11,950 nt of DNA from Bacteroidota bacterium (lineage in GTDB: Bacteria > Bacteroidota > Bacteroidia > Chitinophagales > Saprospiraceae). The stretch's first letter is position 1. Each line of letters starts with the position of its first letter. Location: contig JAJRQS010000135.1 in NCBI GenBank assembly GCA_024280135.1, positions 1-11,950 of the forward strand. The letters run 5' to 3'. Shown here in pieces: positions 1 through 6,252 of the stretch. Under the pieces are notes generated by a model. That model was not told the origin of the DNA, did not search any database, and saw nothing but the letters and a program-made list of their open reading frames with translations. A program made the position numbers and the translations under genes.

Positions 1-341
1 CTTTGGTCGCGTTTAAGTGCTCCTTCGTCGCGTTTATTTGCTTCCTTTGGTCGCGTTTAAGTGCTCCTTCGTCGCGTTTATTTGCTCCTTCGTCGCGTTT
101 ATTTGCTCCTTTGTCGCGTTTAAGTGCTCCTTCGTCGCGTTTATTTGCTCCTATGTCGCGTTTATATGCTCCCTTCAGTCGCGTTTATATGCTTCCTTCG
201 GTCGCGTTTATATGCTTCCTTCGGTCGCGTTTATATGCTTCCTTCGGTCGCGTTTAAGTGCTCCTTCGTCGCGTTTATTTGCTTCCTTTGGTCGCGTTTA
301 AGTGCTCCTTCGTCGCGTTTATTTGCTCCTATGTCGCGTTT
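1..341 (-). repeat. Tandem hairpin-unit array, left block (21/23-nt units)
   Basis: Fifteen full units plus a partial sixteenth begin with GTCGCGTTT at positions 6, 27, 50, 71, 92, 113, 134, 155, 178, 201, 224, 247, 268, 291, 312 and 333. Spacing is either 21 or 23. Bases 1-5 match the end of a 23-nt unit, so the array runs off the left edge. Read on the minus strand, each unit is an 8-nt linker (AAATAAAC, ACTTAAAC or ATATAAAC) plus a palindrome: GCGAC-GAA-GGAGC (13 nt) or GCGACC-GAA-GGAAGC (15 nt). The stems contain two adjacent purine-purine oppositions (G.A/A.G or G.A/A.A) between Watson-Crick pairs. Loops are mostly GAA, sometimes AAA or ATA. Bases 6-89 and 247-330 are identical, so a block was also duplicated within the array. 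Function is unknown. Open frames through it are by-products of the 21-nt period. Confidence 0.9.
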
Positions 342-344
342 CAC

Positions 345-439
345 GTCCGAAGGACACATAAACGCGCAAAGCGCAAATCAACGCACGAAGTGCCCATAAA
401 CGCGCAAAGCGCAAATCAACGTCCGAAGGACATACAAAC
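345..439 (+). repeat. Tandem mini-hairpin array, right block (five 19-nt units)
   Basis: Five perfect 11-nt palindromes (4-bp stem, 3-nt loop) start at 345, 364, 383, 402 and 421, exactly 19 nt apart: GTCC-GAA-GGAC, GCGC-AAA-GCGC, GCAC-GAA-GTGC, GCGC-AAA-GCGC and GTCC-GAA-GGAC. The 8-nt linkers are ACATAAAC, AAATCAAC, CCATAAAC and AAATCAAC, with a trailing ATACAAAC at 432-439. Stem bases differ between units but always remain paired, so pairing rather than sequence is conserved. The linker and C-GAA-G core match the minus strand of the left block, so this is the same repeat family in the opposite orientation. The order of stems (1-2-3-2-1) is itself symmetrical. Function is unknown. Confidence 0.9.
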
Positions 440-467
440 AAATTCAATAAAAAATCGTAACTATGCC

Positions 468-498
468 CTTGATAATGAGCGAATAAAAATTAATTTCA
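468..498 (+). promoter_or_regulatory. Candidate promoter for the BatA-like gene
   Basis: CTTG at 468-471 and TAATTTCA at 491-498 are 19 nt apart. They resemble the Bacteroidota -33 (TTTG) and -7 (TAnnTTTG) elements, with one mismatch in each. The predicted start site would lie about 25 nt before the ATG at 529. The match is imperfect, so this is tentative. Bases 440-528 otherwise show only AT-rich sequence. Confidence 0.3.
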
Positions 499-528
499 TT
501 CGTTTAGAGGGATAAAGAAAAAAATTAG

Positions 529-2556
529 ATGCAGTTTTTATATTCAGGGTTACTTTGGGCACTCTTAGCAATAGCGATACCCATCATCATACATTTGTTT
601 TATTTTCGACGTTTTAAGAAAGTGCCGTTTAGTAATGTACGGTTTCTAAAAGAGATTAAAGAAGAAACAAGTACGCGATCTAAATTGCGTAATCTGTTGG
701 TATTACTTTCTCGAATATTGGCTATTGCAGCCCTGGTTTTTGCTTTTGCTCAGCCCTATATTCCTTTCGGAAAAAAAATACAACAAGGGCCTAAGGATGT
801 CAGTATTTTTATTGATAATAGTTTCAGTATGAATGCTTTAGATAGCGAAGTGCCCTTATTTGAAAAAGCGAAGCAAAAGGCTAAAGATATCGTACAAGCG
901 TATGGACCCGCTTCTCAATTTCAAATTTTAACACACGATTTTGAAGGTCGGCATCAGCGATTGGTGAGTAAGGAAGAGGCCATCGGGTTGATTGAAGAGA
1001 TCCAACAAACCCCTGAAGTCCGTCCTTTGTCAAAAGTGTTGACACGTCAAAAAGCAGCACTCAACTTACGCCAAAACTCCACACATACAGCTTACATTAT
1101 TTCTGATTTTCAAAAAAGTATTACTGATTTTGGACCTACACAGGATACAAGTATATCGGTAAATTTATTGCCATTACATGCGGTGCAGGAAGCTAATATT
1201 GGAATAGACTCTTGTTGGTTGGCAGCACCGATTCCTATTTTACATCAATCTAATACACTTTTAGTTAAGATTCATAATTATGGCAACCAAGCGGTTGAAA
1301 ATGTAACCCTTGCATTGACTCATCAAGGGAGATCTCGCCCACAAGGGAGTGTGCAGATTCCTGCTAGAAGTGCCATCGTTGATACCATTAATTTTATGGT
1401 AAATGAACCGGGCTGGCAAGAAATGGTGGTGAGTGTGAGCGATTATCCAGTAACTTTTGATGATAAATTTTTTGTTAGTTTTCAGGTGAAAGACAAGCTA
1501 GAAGTATTGGTCATTGATGATGGTCAAACGAATAAATATATGAATGCGGCCATCAAAGGCATTTCCTATTTTAAAAGGACACAGCAAAATATGAAGAATT
1601 TGGACTACTCAGCTTTTCCGAAATATCAATTAATCATTTTGCATGAATTAAGTAATATTAGTTCCGGTCTAGCTTCTTCTTTAAAAGAGTTTGTCATTGG
1701 AGGAGGGAATGTATTTTTAATTCCAAGCCCTACACAAAATCTTACCGCAACAAATTCCTTCTTGACTTCCCTCGGAGCTTCGAGTTTGTCTGCTTTTGAA
1801 AAAAAAGAGCACCAAGTACAACGAATTAATACGCAAGAATTTATCTTTAAAGAGGTCTTTCAAAAAGTGCCGCGTAACATTAGACTGCCCAAAACACATG
1901 GTGGTTTTTCCCGAAAGGGAGTCAGTAGAACGGGATCGGAGGATCTACTAATGAATAGAGACGGTACTCCTTTTCTATTTAAACAAACCAAAGGCGAGGG
2001 TAATCTATACGTATTGACAGCACCCATTCTTACGGAATATAATGACTTGGTACAAAATAGTGAAATATTCATCCCCATGCTTTTTAAAATGGCAATCTCA
2101 TCGGGAAAATCTCTAAGCGTAGCACAAGTAATCGGTAAAGATGAAATTATTGAAGTGAAAAATTCAGGCATTGCGCCAGACGAAGTATTACAATTTCACT
2201 TCGGCGAACAATCATTTTTGCCTTCACAAAGAGTGATGGGGGAGAAGGTCGTTTTGGGCATCAATAACCAAATTAAAAAATCAGGTTTTTATAGACTGTC
2301 CAAAAGTAAAGCGGATACGCTAGGAATTTATGGCTTTAACTACGATCAAGTAGAATCGGATTTATCCTTTTATCAAGATGAGATACTGAAGACACTTGCA
2401 CCTTCTTATCAAGTAATGGATCAAGTCGCTATTGCAAACTTATCTAATACGATAAAACACCAAGACAAGGGAAAACTTTTGTGGCGTTGGGGGTTGATCG
2501 CAGCACTTTGCTTCCTTTTCCTTGAAATATTATTAATAAGATTTTGGAAAGTTTAA
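529..2556 (+). CDS. BatA-type membrane protein with VWA-like domain
   Basis: This 675-residue protein begins with the N-terminal double-transmembrane BatA module: hydrophobic segments at about residues 4-25 and 54-78 flank a basic loop containing VPFSNVRFLKEI. A von Willebrand A-like domain follows (about 90-220) with an intact metal-binding DNSFS (D96, S98, S100) and a later ISDF. Residues 323-400 (LEVLVIDDG ... GGGNVFLIPS) look like a glutamine-amidotransferase-like fold without catalytic residues that I can identify. A third membrane helix lies near the C-terminus (about 650-672), so most of the chain faces the periplasm. The family is related to the Bat (aerotolerance) proteins of Bacteroidota, but no batB/C/D or MoxR ATPase gene is adjacent here, so the role is unclear. 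The start follows an A-rich leader with no clear Shine-Dalgarno site, as is usual in this phylum. The gene is convergent with the next one, with one base between the stops. Confidence 0.85.
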   Translation: MQFLYSGLLWALLAIAIPIIIHLFYFRRFKKVPFSNVRFLKEIKEETSTRSKLRNLLVLLSRILAIAALVFAFAQPYIPFGKKIQQGPKDVSIFIDNSFSMNALDSEVPLFEKAKQKAKDIVQAYGPASQFQILTHDFEGRHQRLVSKEEAIGLIEEIQQTPEVRPLSKVLTRQKAALNLRQNSTHTAYIISDFQKSITDFGPTQDTSISVNLLPLHAVQEANIGIDSCWLAAPIPILHQSNTLLVKIHNYGNQAVENVTLALTHQGRSRPQGSVQIPARSAIVDTINFMVNEPGWQEMVVSVSDYPVTFDDKFFVSFQVKDKLEVLVIDDGQTNKYMNAAIKGISYFKRTQQNMKNLDYSAFPKYQLIILHELSNISSGLASSLKEFVIGGGNVFLIPSPTQNLTATNSFLTSLGASSLSAFEKKEHQVQRINTQEFIFKEVFQKVPRNIRLPKTHGGFSRKGVSRTGSEDLLMNRDGTPFLFKQTKGEGNLYVLTAPILTEYNDLVQNSEIFIPMLFKMAISSGKSLSVAQVIGKDEIIEVKNSGIAPDEVLQFHFGEQSFLPSQRVMGEKVVLGINNQIKKSGFYRLSKSKADTLGIYGFNYDQVESDLSFYQDEILKTLAPSYQVMDQVAIANLSNTIKHQDKGKLLWRWGLIAALCFLFLEILLIRFWKV

Positions 2557-2557
2557 A

Positions 2558-3067
2558 CTACCAAGAAAGATCATCTTCTTGAATCGTGCCATCCGTTTCG
2601 CCCGTTTCAGTGGAGCTAGTGATATTGGGCACTTCATCTGTTACCTCTCTTGTTTCAACAACTCTAGTCTCTGTTACCTCTCTTCTCTCAACAATCGGTG
2701 TTGATTGAGCTTGTTGTTTTTCTTGAGCCAATTGCTCTTGATAAAGTCGATCTCTTTCTTCTGCACGACGTGCAAACTCATCGAAATCATAGTCGGGCAT
2801 TTGGTTCTTTACTTCTTCTACTAAGTCGATGACATAATCTCTAAAACGAGTTAAATCTTCTTTATAAACAAATATTTTGTGTCTATCGTAGCCATTGCCA
2901 TTATCTCGACGCTTACTTTCTGTTATGGTAATATACTTGTCTCCACCTCTTGTTTGTTTGATGTCAAAAAAGTAAGTTCGACGCTTTCCAGCTTTTAGTT
3001 TTTGAGAATAAAGGATGTCTTCGTTATGAGGTTCCATAGTTGAATAGTTTGCCCGAAAGGTAGTCAT
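2558..3067 (-). CDS. PUR-alpha-like nucleic-acid-binding protein (DUF3276)
   Basis: This 169-residue protein matches the small Bacteroidota PUR/DUF3276 family. The core at about residues 18-88 contains YSQKLKAGKRRTYFFDIK, the GGDKYITITESKRR strand pair, HKIFVYKEDL and a following helix; in this family it forms a PUR-type fold that binds single-stranded DNA or RNA. The rest is a charged, probably disordered tail with a coiled-coil-like stretch (about 95-122) and an acidic end (QEDDLSW). The tail carries an 11-residue tandem duplication (about 126-147). An internal ATG at 3037 (Met11, MEPHNEDILYSQ) gives an N-terminus closer to what I expect for the family, so the true protein may be 159 residues. 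A well-formed promoter lies upstream at 3141-3172. The cellular target is not known; the family assignment is confident, the function is not. Confidence 0.85.
   Translation of the reverse strand: MTTFRANYSTMEPHNEDILYSQKLKAGKRRTYFFDIKQTRGGDKYITITESKRRDNGNGYDRHKIFVYKEDLTRFRDYVIDLVEEVKNQMPDYDFDEFARRAEERDRLYQEQLAQEKQQAQSTPIVERREVTETRVVETREVTDEVPNITSSTETGETDGTIQEDDLSW
2638..2694 (-). repeat. In-frame 33-bp tandem duplication in the DUF3276 tail
   Basis: The 24-nt stretches at 2638-2661 and 2671-2694 match at 22 of 24 positions and are offset by 33 nt, or 11 codons. They encode VERREVTETRV followed by VETREVTDEVP. The copy lies in the disordered tail outside the PUR core, so it looks like a recent slippage duplication. 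Confidence 0.7.
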
Positions 3068-3140
3068 TTAGTTATTCGGTGAATGATATGTTTGGATAGT
3101 AAATGTCATAAAACCAGTATTTTACTACGGGTTATAAACG

Positions 3141-3172
3141 CAAATATAGTTAAATGAAGCTTATTTAACAAA
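3141..3172 (-). promoter_or_regulatory. Promoter of the DUF3276 gene (-33/-7 type)
   Basis: On the minus strand TTTG (3172-3169) is followed after 20 nt by TATATTTG (3148-3141), perfect matches to both Bacteroidota primary-sigma elements at normal spacing. Transcription would begin near 3134, leaving a leader of about 65-95 nt depending on which ATG is used. The remaining part of the 3068-3267 gap shows no convincing intrinsic terminator for the upstream ABC gene. Confidence 0.65.
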
Positions 3173-3267
3173 TAATAGCTTAAAAAAGTGAACTTTCCCC
3201 TTTGTTTAGGCAAAATGAGGTTTTTATTGCCCTGTCACAGGTGTAAAAAAAGCATAGCGTTTGGGGC

Positions 3268-5007
3268 TTACTTGATCATATCCGAAAAATATTCGTTGGT
3301 CATACGCAAAGCCGAATGTGTATCAAAATTTTGAATTTTACCTTTGTTGAGTACCATAATTCTTGAATAAGGAAAAGTAGGGGACAGTCGATGCGTGATG
3401 ATGATGGCGGTTTTTTCCGAAAGGGAAGCAGTCATGTATTGTAGGATGGTATGTTCTGTTACTGTATCCACAGCTGATAAGCTATCATCAAAAATAAATA
3501 ATTGAGGGTCCTTTAAGAAGGCCCGAACAATAGCAATGCGCTGCTTTTGACCACCTGATAAGGTTACACCTCTTTCGCCTACTAGCGTCTCAAATCCATC
3601 GGGCAGTCCTACAATGTCTTCATAAACGGAGATGTTTTTTGCCATGGCTTGTAATGCCTCATCCGAAACAGATTCTTTGCCAAAGCGCATATTGTTTGCG
3701 ATGGTATCCGAAAACAAAAAGTTCTCTTGCGGGACATAGCCGAGCTGCTTGCGCAAAAAGACTAAATCATATTCTTTGATATCTACACCGTCTATCAGAA
3801 TTTGACCTTTGTTTACATCATAATTACGAACGAGCAATTCGGCAATCGTTGATTTTCCAGCACTTACTTCCCCAACAATGGCAATCTTTTCTCCAGGTAG
3901 TATTTCAAAACTTACGTCCTCCAATGCCAATATGCCTGTTTCTGGAAAGGTAAAACTAACTTGCTTAAATTCAATATGTCCTTTGAACCGTTGGGGGATG
4001 AATTGTCCAGTGTGGATTTTCGGAAGCGTTGCTAAGTACTCATTTATTCTAGCTTGAGAAGCGGCGGCTTGTTGGGTCAGTGATGCCATCCAACCAATAG
4101 ACGTTACAGGCCAAGTCAACATGCTGACATAGATGACAAATTCAGCAATATTACCTGAACTGATCTCCCCTGCTACGGCCAGTTGCCCTCCTTTATAGAC
4201 GGTAATGACAGTACTAAATCCGATTAACAACATCATCATCGGTCTGAATACCGAGTCAATCCTCGCCAATTCTAGAGACTTTTGCTGAAAAGCGGCTCCT
4301 TTATCATCAAAATGCCTACTTATTTTTTCTTCATTCCCAAAAGACTTTACCACCCTTATTCCAGAATAGACTTCCTGAGAAAATGCATTTAAACCCGCAA
4401 GCATCTCTTGTATCCGCTTACTTTTTTTGTTGATGAGATTACTCACAAAATAAATAGAAACAGACAAAATGGGTAAAGGCATCAGCGCATAAAGACTTAA
4501 TACAGGACTTACCTTGATCATCGAATAAATCACGAAAATAAAGAGAAAAGTAACATTGATGGCATACAAGATGACAGGCCCAGTGAACATCCTGACTTTA
4601 GAAACATCTTCAGATATGCGCGCCATCAAATCACCCGTTGGATTCTTTTTGAAAAAACTTAAATCTAATTTGAAGTAATGATGGAGGATATCTTTTCGTA
4701 GGTCATATTCTATTAGGCGGGACATGACGATGATGGTTTGGCGCATGGCATACATGAATATACCTGAGAGGATGGCTGCTCCGATGATGAGTCCGCCAAA
4801 TTTTAGCAAGGATTGGTTGACGGTTTCTTGTGTTAGGCTTCCTTCTGAAACCAATTGAAGACTATTGATGACATAGTCGAGCCCTTTACGTATCAACACA
4901 GGCTGCCAAACTCGAAAATAATTAGACAATACCACACAGAAAACCCCAAAGAGTAATCGCCCTTTATAACGTATGAAATACTTTTTTAAAGTGTATAATT
5001 CGTTCAC
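3268..5007 (-). CDS. ABC exporter half-transporter (fused permease-ATPase)
   Basis: This is a 579-residue type I ABC exporter half: a six-helix membrane domain at about residues 15-310, including the conserved coupling segment TGDLMARISEDVSKVR (124-139), then a nucleotide-binding domain (about 343-579). Visible motifs are Walker A GEVSAGKST (379-387), Q-loop YVPQEN (Q427), signature LSGGQ (483-487), Walker B LFIFD (503-507), D-loop SAVD (511-514) and H-loop H539. The residue after Walker B, normally the catalytic glutamate, is Asp508 (FDDSLSAVD), as in the MdlA-like half of heterodimeric exporters. No partner half is encoded beside it. The start codon is GTG: an in-frame stop lies four codons upstream and the next in-frame Met is far inside, while NELYTLKKYFIRYKGRLL fits the family N-terminus. 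The substrate cannot be deduced; a lipid or multidrug exporter is typical. Confidence 0.9.
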   Translation of the reverse strand: MNELYTLKKYFIRYKGRLLFGVFCVVLSNYFRVWQPVLIRKGLDYVINSLQLVSEGSLTQETVNQSLLKFGGLIIGAAILSGIFMYAMRQTIIVMSRLIEYDLRKDILHHYFKLDLSFFKKNPTGDLMARISEDVSKVRMFTGPVILYAINVTFLFIFVIYSMIKVSPVLSLYALMPLPILSVSIYFVSNLINKKSKRIQEMLAGLNAFSQEVYSGIRVVKSFGNEEKISRHFDDKGAAFQQKSLELARIDSVFRPMMMLLIGFSTVITVYKGGQLAVAGEISSGNIAEFVIYVSMLTWPVTSIGWMASLTQQAAASQARINEYLATLPKIHTGQFIPQRFKGHIEFKQVSFTFPETGILALEDVSFEILPGEKIAIVGEVSAGKSTIAELLVRNYDVNKGQILIDGVDIKEYDLVFLRKQLGYVPQENFLFSDTIANNMRFGKESVSDEALQAMAKNISVYEDIVGLPDGFETLVGERGVTLSGGQKQRIAIVRAFLKDPQLFIFDDSLSAVDTVTEHTILQYMTASLSEKTAIIITHRLSPTFPYSRIMVLNKGKIQNFDTHSALRMTNEYFSDMIK

Positions 5008-5014
5008 AAATATA
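5007..5014 (-). promoter_or_regulatory. -7-like box touching the ABC transporter GTG start
   Basis: The minus strand reads TATATTTG immediately into the GTG start codon, sharing its G. It is a perfect TAnnTTTG motif, but no TTG or TTTG lies at the right distance upstream. If used, transcription would start inside the first codons, so either it is fortuitous or the coding start differs. Confidence 0.2.
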
Positions 5015-5051
5015 GTTTAGCCTAGTTTTTGAGTAATAAGAGATAGAGAAG

Positions 5052-5070
5052 GCAAAAGTTCGGCTTTTGC
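5052..5070. promoter_or_regulatory. 7-bp inverted repeat in the divergent ABC/fbp promoter region
   Basis: GCAAAAG (5052-5058) and CTTTTGC (5064-5070) form a perfect 7-bp stem around TTCGG. It sits between two divergent genes and is not followed by a T-run on either strand, so it is not a standard terminator. It could be an operator or a leader hairpin of either gene, or a lone hairpin repeat. Confidence 0.4.
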
Positions 5071-5142
5071 GAATAAATATACGTCAATTCTTATCTGAAA
5101 GACTTTAAAACGGTGTTTTCAGTTTTTATGATATAAAATACG

Positions 5143-5150
5143 TAATTTTG
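5143..5150 (+). promoter_or_regulatory. -7 element of the fbp promoter
   Basis: TAATTTTG matches the Bacteroidota -7 consensus TAnnTTTG perfectly and lies 60 nt before the fbp ATG, in the divergent intergenic region. A -33 element is weak; only TTTC at 5117-5120 is near. Transcription would start near 5157. Confidence 0.45.
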
Positions 5151-5210
5151 CCATTATCAAAATGACCCTTCTTTGTTTCTACATGGTTTTAATATGAAAA
5201 CACTAATCAG

Positions 5211-6245
5211 ATGAACAGAATTATTACTTTAGACGAATTTATCATTAGAAGACAGAAAGACTTTCCTTTTGCGTCAGGTGAATTATCAGGTCTTCTAAGA
5301 GATATAGGCGTGGCTTCCAAAGTCATCAATCAAGAAGTCAATAAGGCTGGATTGGTTAGTATTTTAGGAATGAATGGTTCAGAGAATGCTTCTGGAGAGG
5401 ATGTCGCCAAACTGGATGTCTTTGCGAATGATCGCATGAAGGATTTTTTAAAAACAAGCGGAGAATGTGCAGCCATTGCTTCAGAAGAGGAGGAAGGCTT
5501 CATTCATATTGATCAAGTGGAAGGCAAAAACTCAGAGTATATTGTTGTTTTTGATCCATTAGATGGGTCTTCTAATATAGATGTGAATGTATCCATTGGG
5601 ACAATATTTGCTATTTTTAGACGAAAGTCTGCAAGTACAGGCCCGATTGAAATGAGTGATTTTTTGCAGAAAGGTATTGAGCAAGTTGCCGCAGGTTATG
5701 TCTTATATGGTTCTTCTACGATGATGGTTTATACCACAGGTAAAGGAGTGAATGGGTTTACATTGGACCCCGGTATAGGAGAGTTTTGTCTATCGCATCC
5801 AGATATGAAGATACCCCAAAGAGGTAAGTATTATTCTTTGAATCAAGGCTATTATAGAAGTTATAGTCTTGGCGTTCAAGATTATTTAAGACATTGCGAA
5901 AAAGAGGGGATAGGGCTAAGATACATCGGCTCGATGGTCGCAGATATCCATAGAACGCTCATCAAAGGGGGCATTTTCCTTTATCCAGAAACAAAAGATA
6001 ATCCTGATGGAAAATTACGCTTGGTTTATGAATGCAATCCCATGGCATTCTTGGTCGAGCAAGCGGGTGGCATCGCCATCACGTCTAACTTGACTAGAAT
6101 CATGGAAGAAGAGCCTACAGGATTGCATCAAAGAAAAACCATCATTATCGGTTCTCCAGATATGGTCAATAAAGCAGCTGGTTTTATTGAAAGCCACATA
6201 GTAGAAAAGGAAAAGAATAGAGCTTCTAACGTTTTATCTGATTAG
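5211..6245 (+). CDS. fbp: Class I fructose-1,6-bisphosphatase
   Basis: This cytoplasmic enzyme hydrolyses fructose 1,6-bisphosphate to fructose 6-phosphate, the committed step of gluconeogenesis. The 344 residues agree with class I bacterial FBPases (about 330-340). Visible signatures are ASEEEE (90-95) and DPLDGSSNID (115-124), which supply metal ligands, YIGSMVADIHRTL (238-250) for substrate binding, and KLRLVYECNPMAFLVEQAGG (268-287) with metal-binding E274. All key residues appear intact. The N-terminal TLDEFIIRRQKDFP segment supports the ATG at 5211. The protein has its own upstream -7 box and diverges from the ABC transporter gene. It ends seven bases before the convergent DHH gene, leaving no room for a dedicated terminator between them. 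Nothing about the gene looks foreign or damaged. Confidence 0.96.
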   Translation: MNRIITLDEFIIRRQKDFPFASGELSGLLRDIGVASKVINQEVNKAGLVSILGMNGSENASGEDVAKLDVFANDRMKDFLKTSGECAAIASEEEEGFIHIDQVEGKNSEYIVVFDPLDGSSNIDVNVSIGTIFAIFRRKSASTGPIEMSDFLQKGIEQVAAGYVLYGSSTMMVYTTGKGVNGFTLDPGIGEFCLSHPDMKIPQRGKYYSLNQGYYRSYSLGVQDYLRHCEKEGIGLRYIGSMVADIHRTLIKGGIFLYPETKDNPDGKLRLVYECNPMAFLVEQAGGIAITSNLTRIMEEEPTGLHQRKTIIIGSPDMVNKAAGFIESHIVEKEKNRASNVLSD

Positions 6246-6252
6246 GGTTAAA

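Noticed and set aside
1..439. CRISPR array
   Set aside because: Units are 19-23 nt with no unique spacers; linkers and palindromes are all repeats of each other, and no cas gene is nearby.
3..515. Overlapping open reading frames of 84-94 residues across the hairpin array, encoding repeated SRLFAPS / VAFICS-like peptides
   Set aside because: The frames are open only because the 21-nt unit is a multiple of three. The 23-nt units shift the frame, several frames are open at once, and no start context or known domain is present.
3231..3255. Intrinsic terminator after the ABC gene (CCTGTCACAGG next to an A/T run)
   Set aside because: On the minus strand the T-run comes before the 4-bp hairpin instead of after it; on the plus strand the run is A. 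The stem is also too short.
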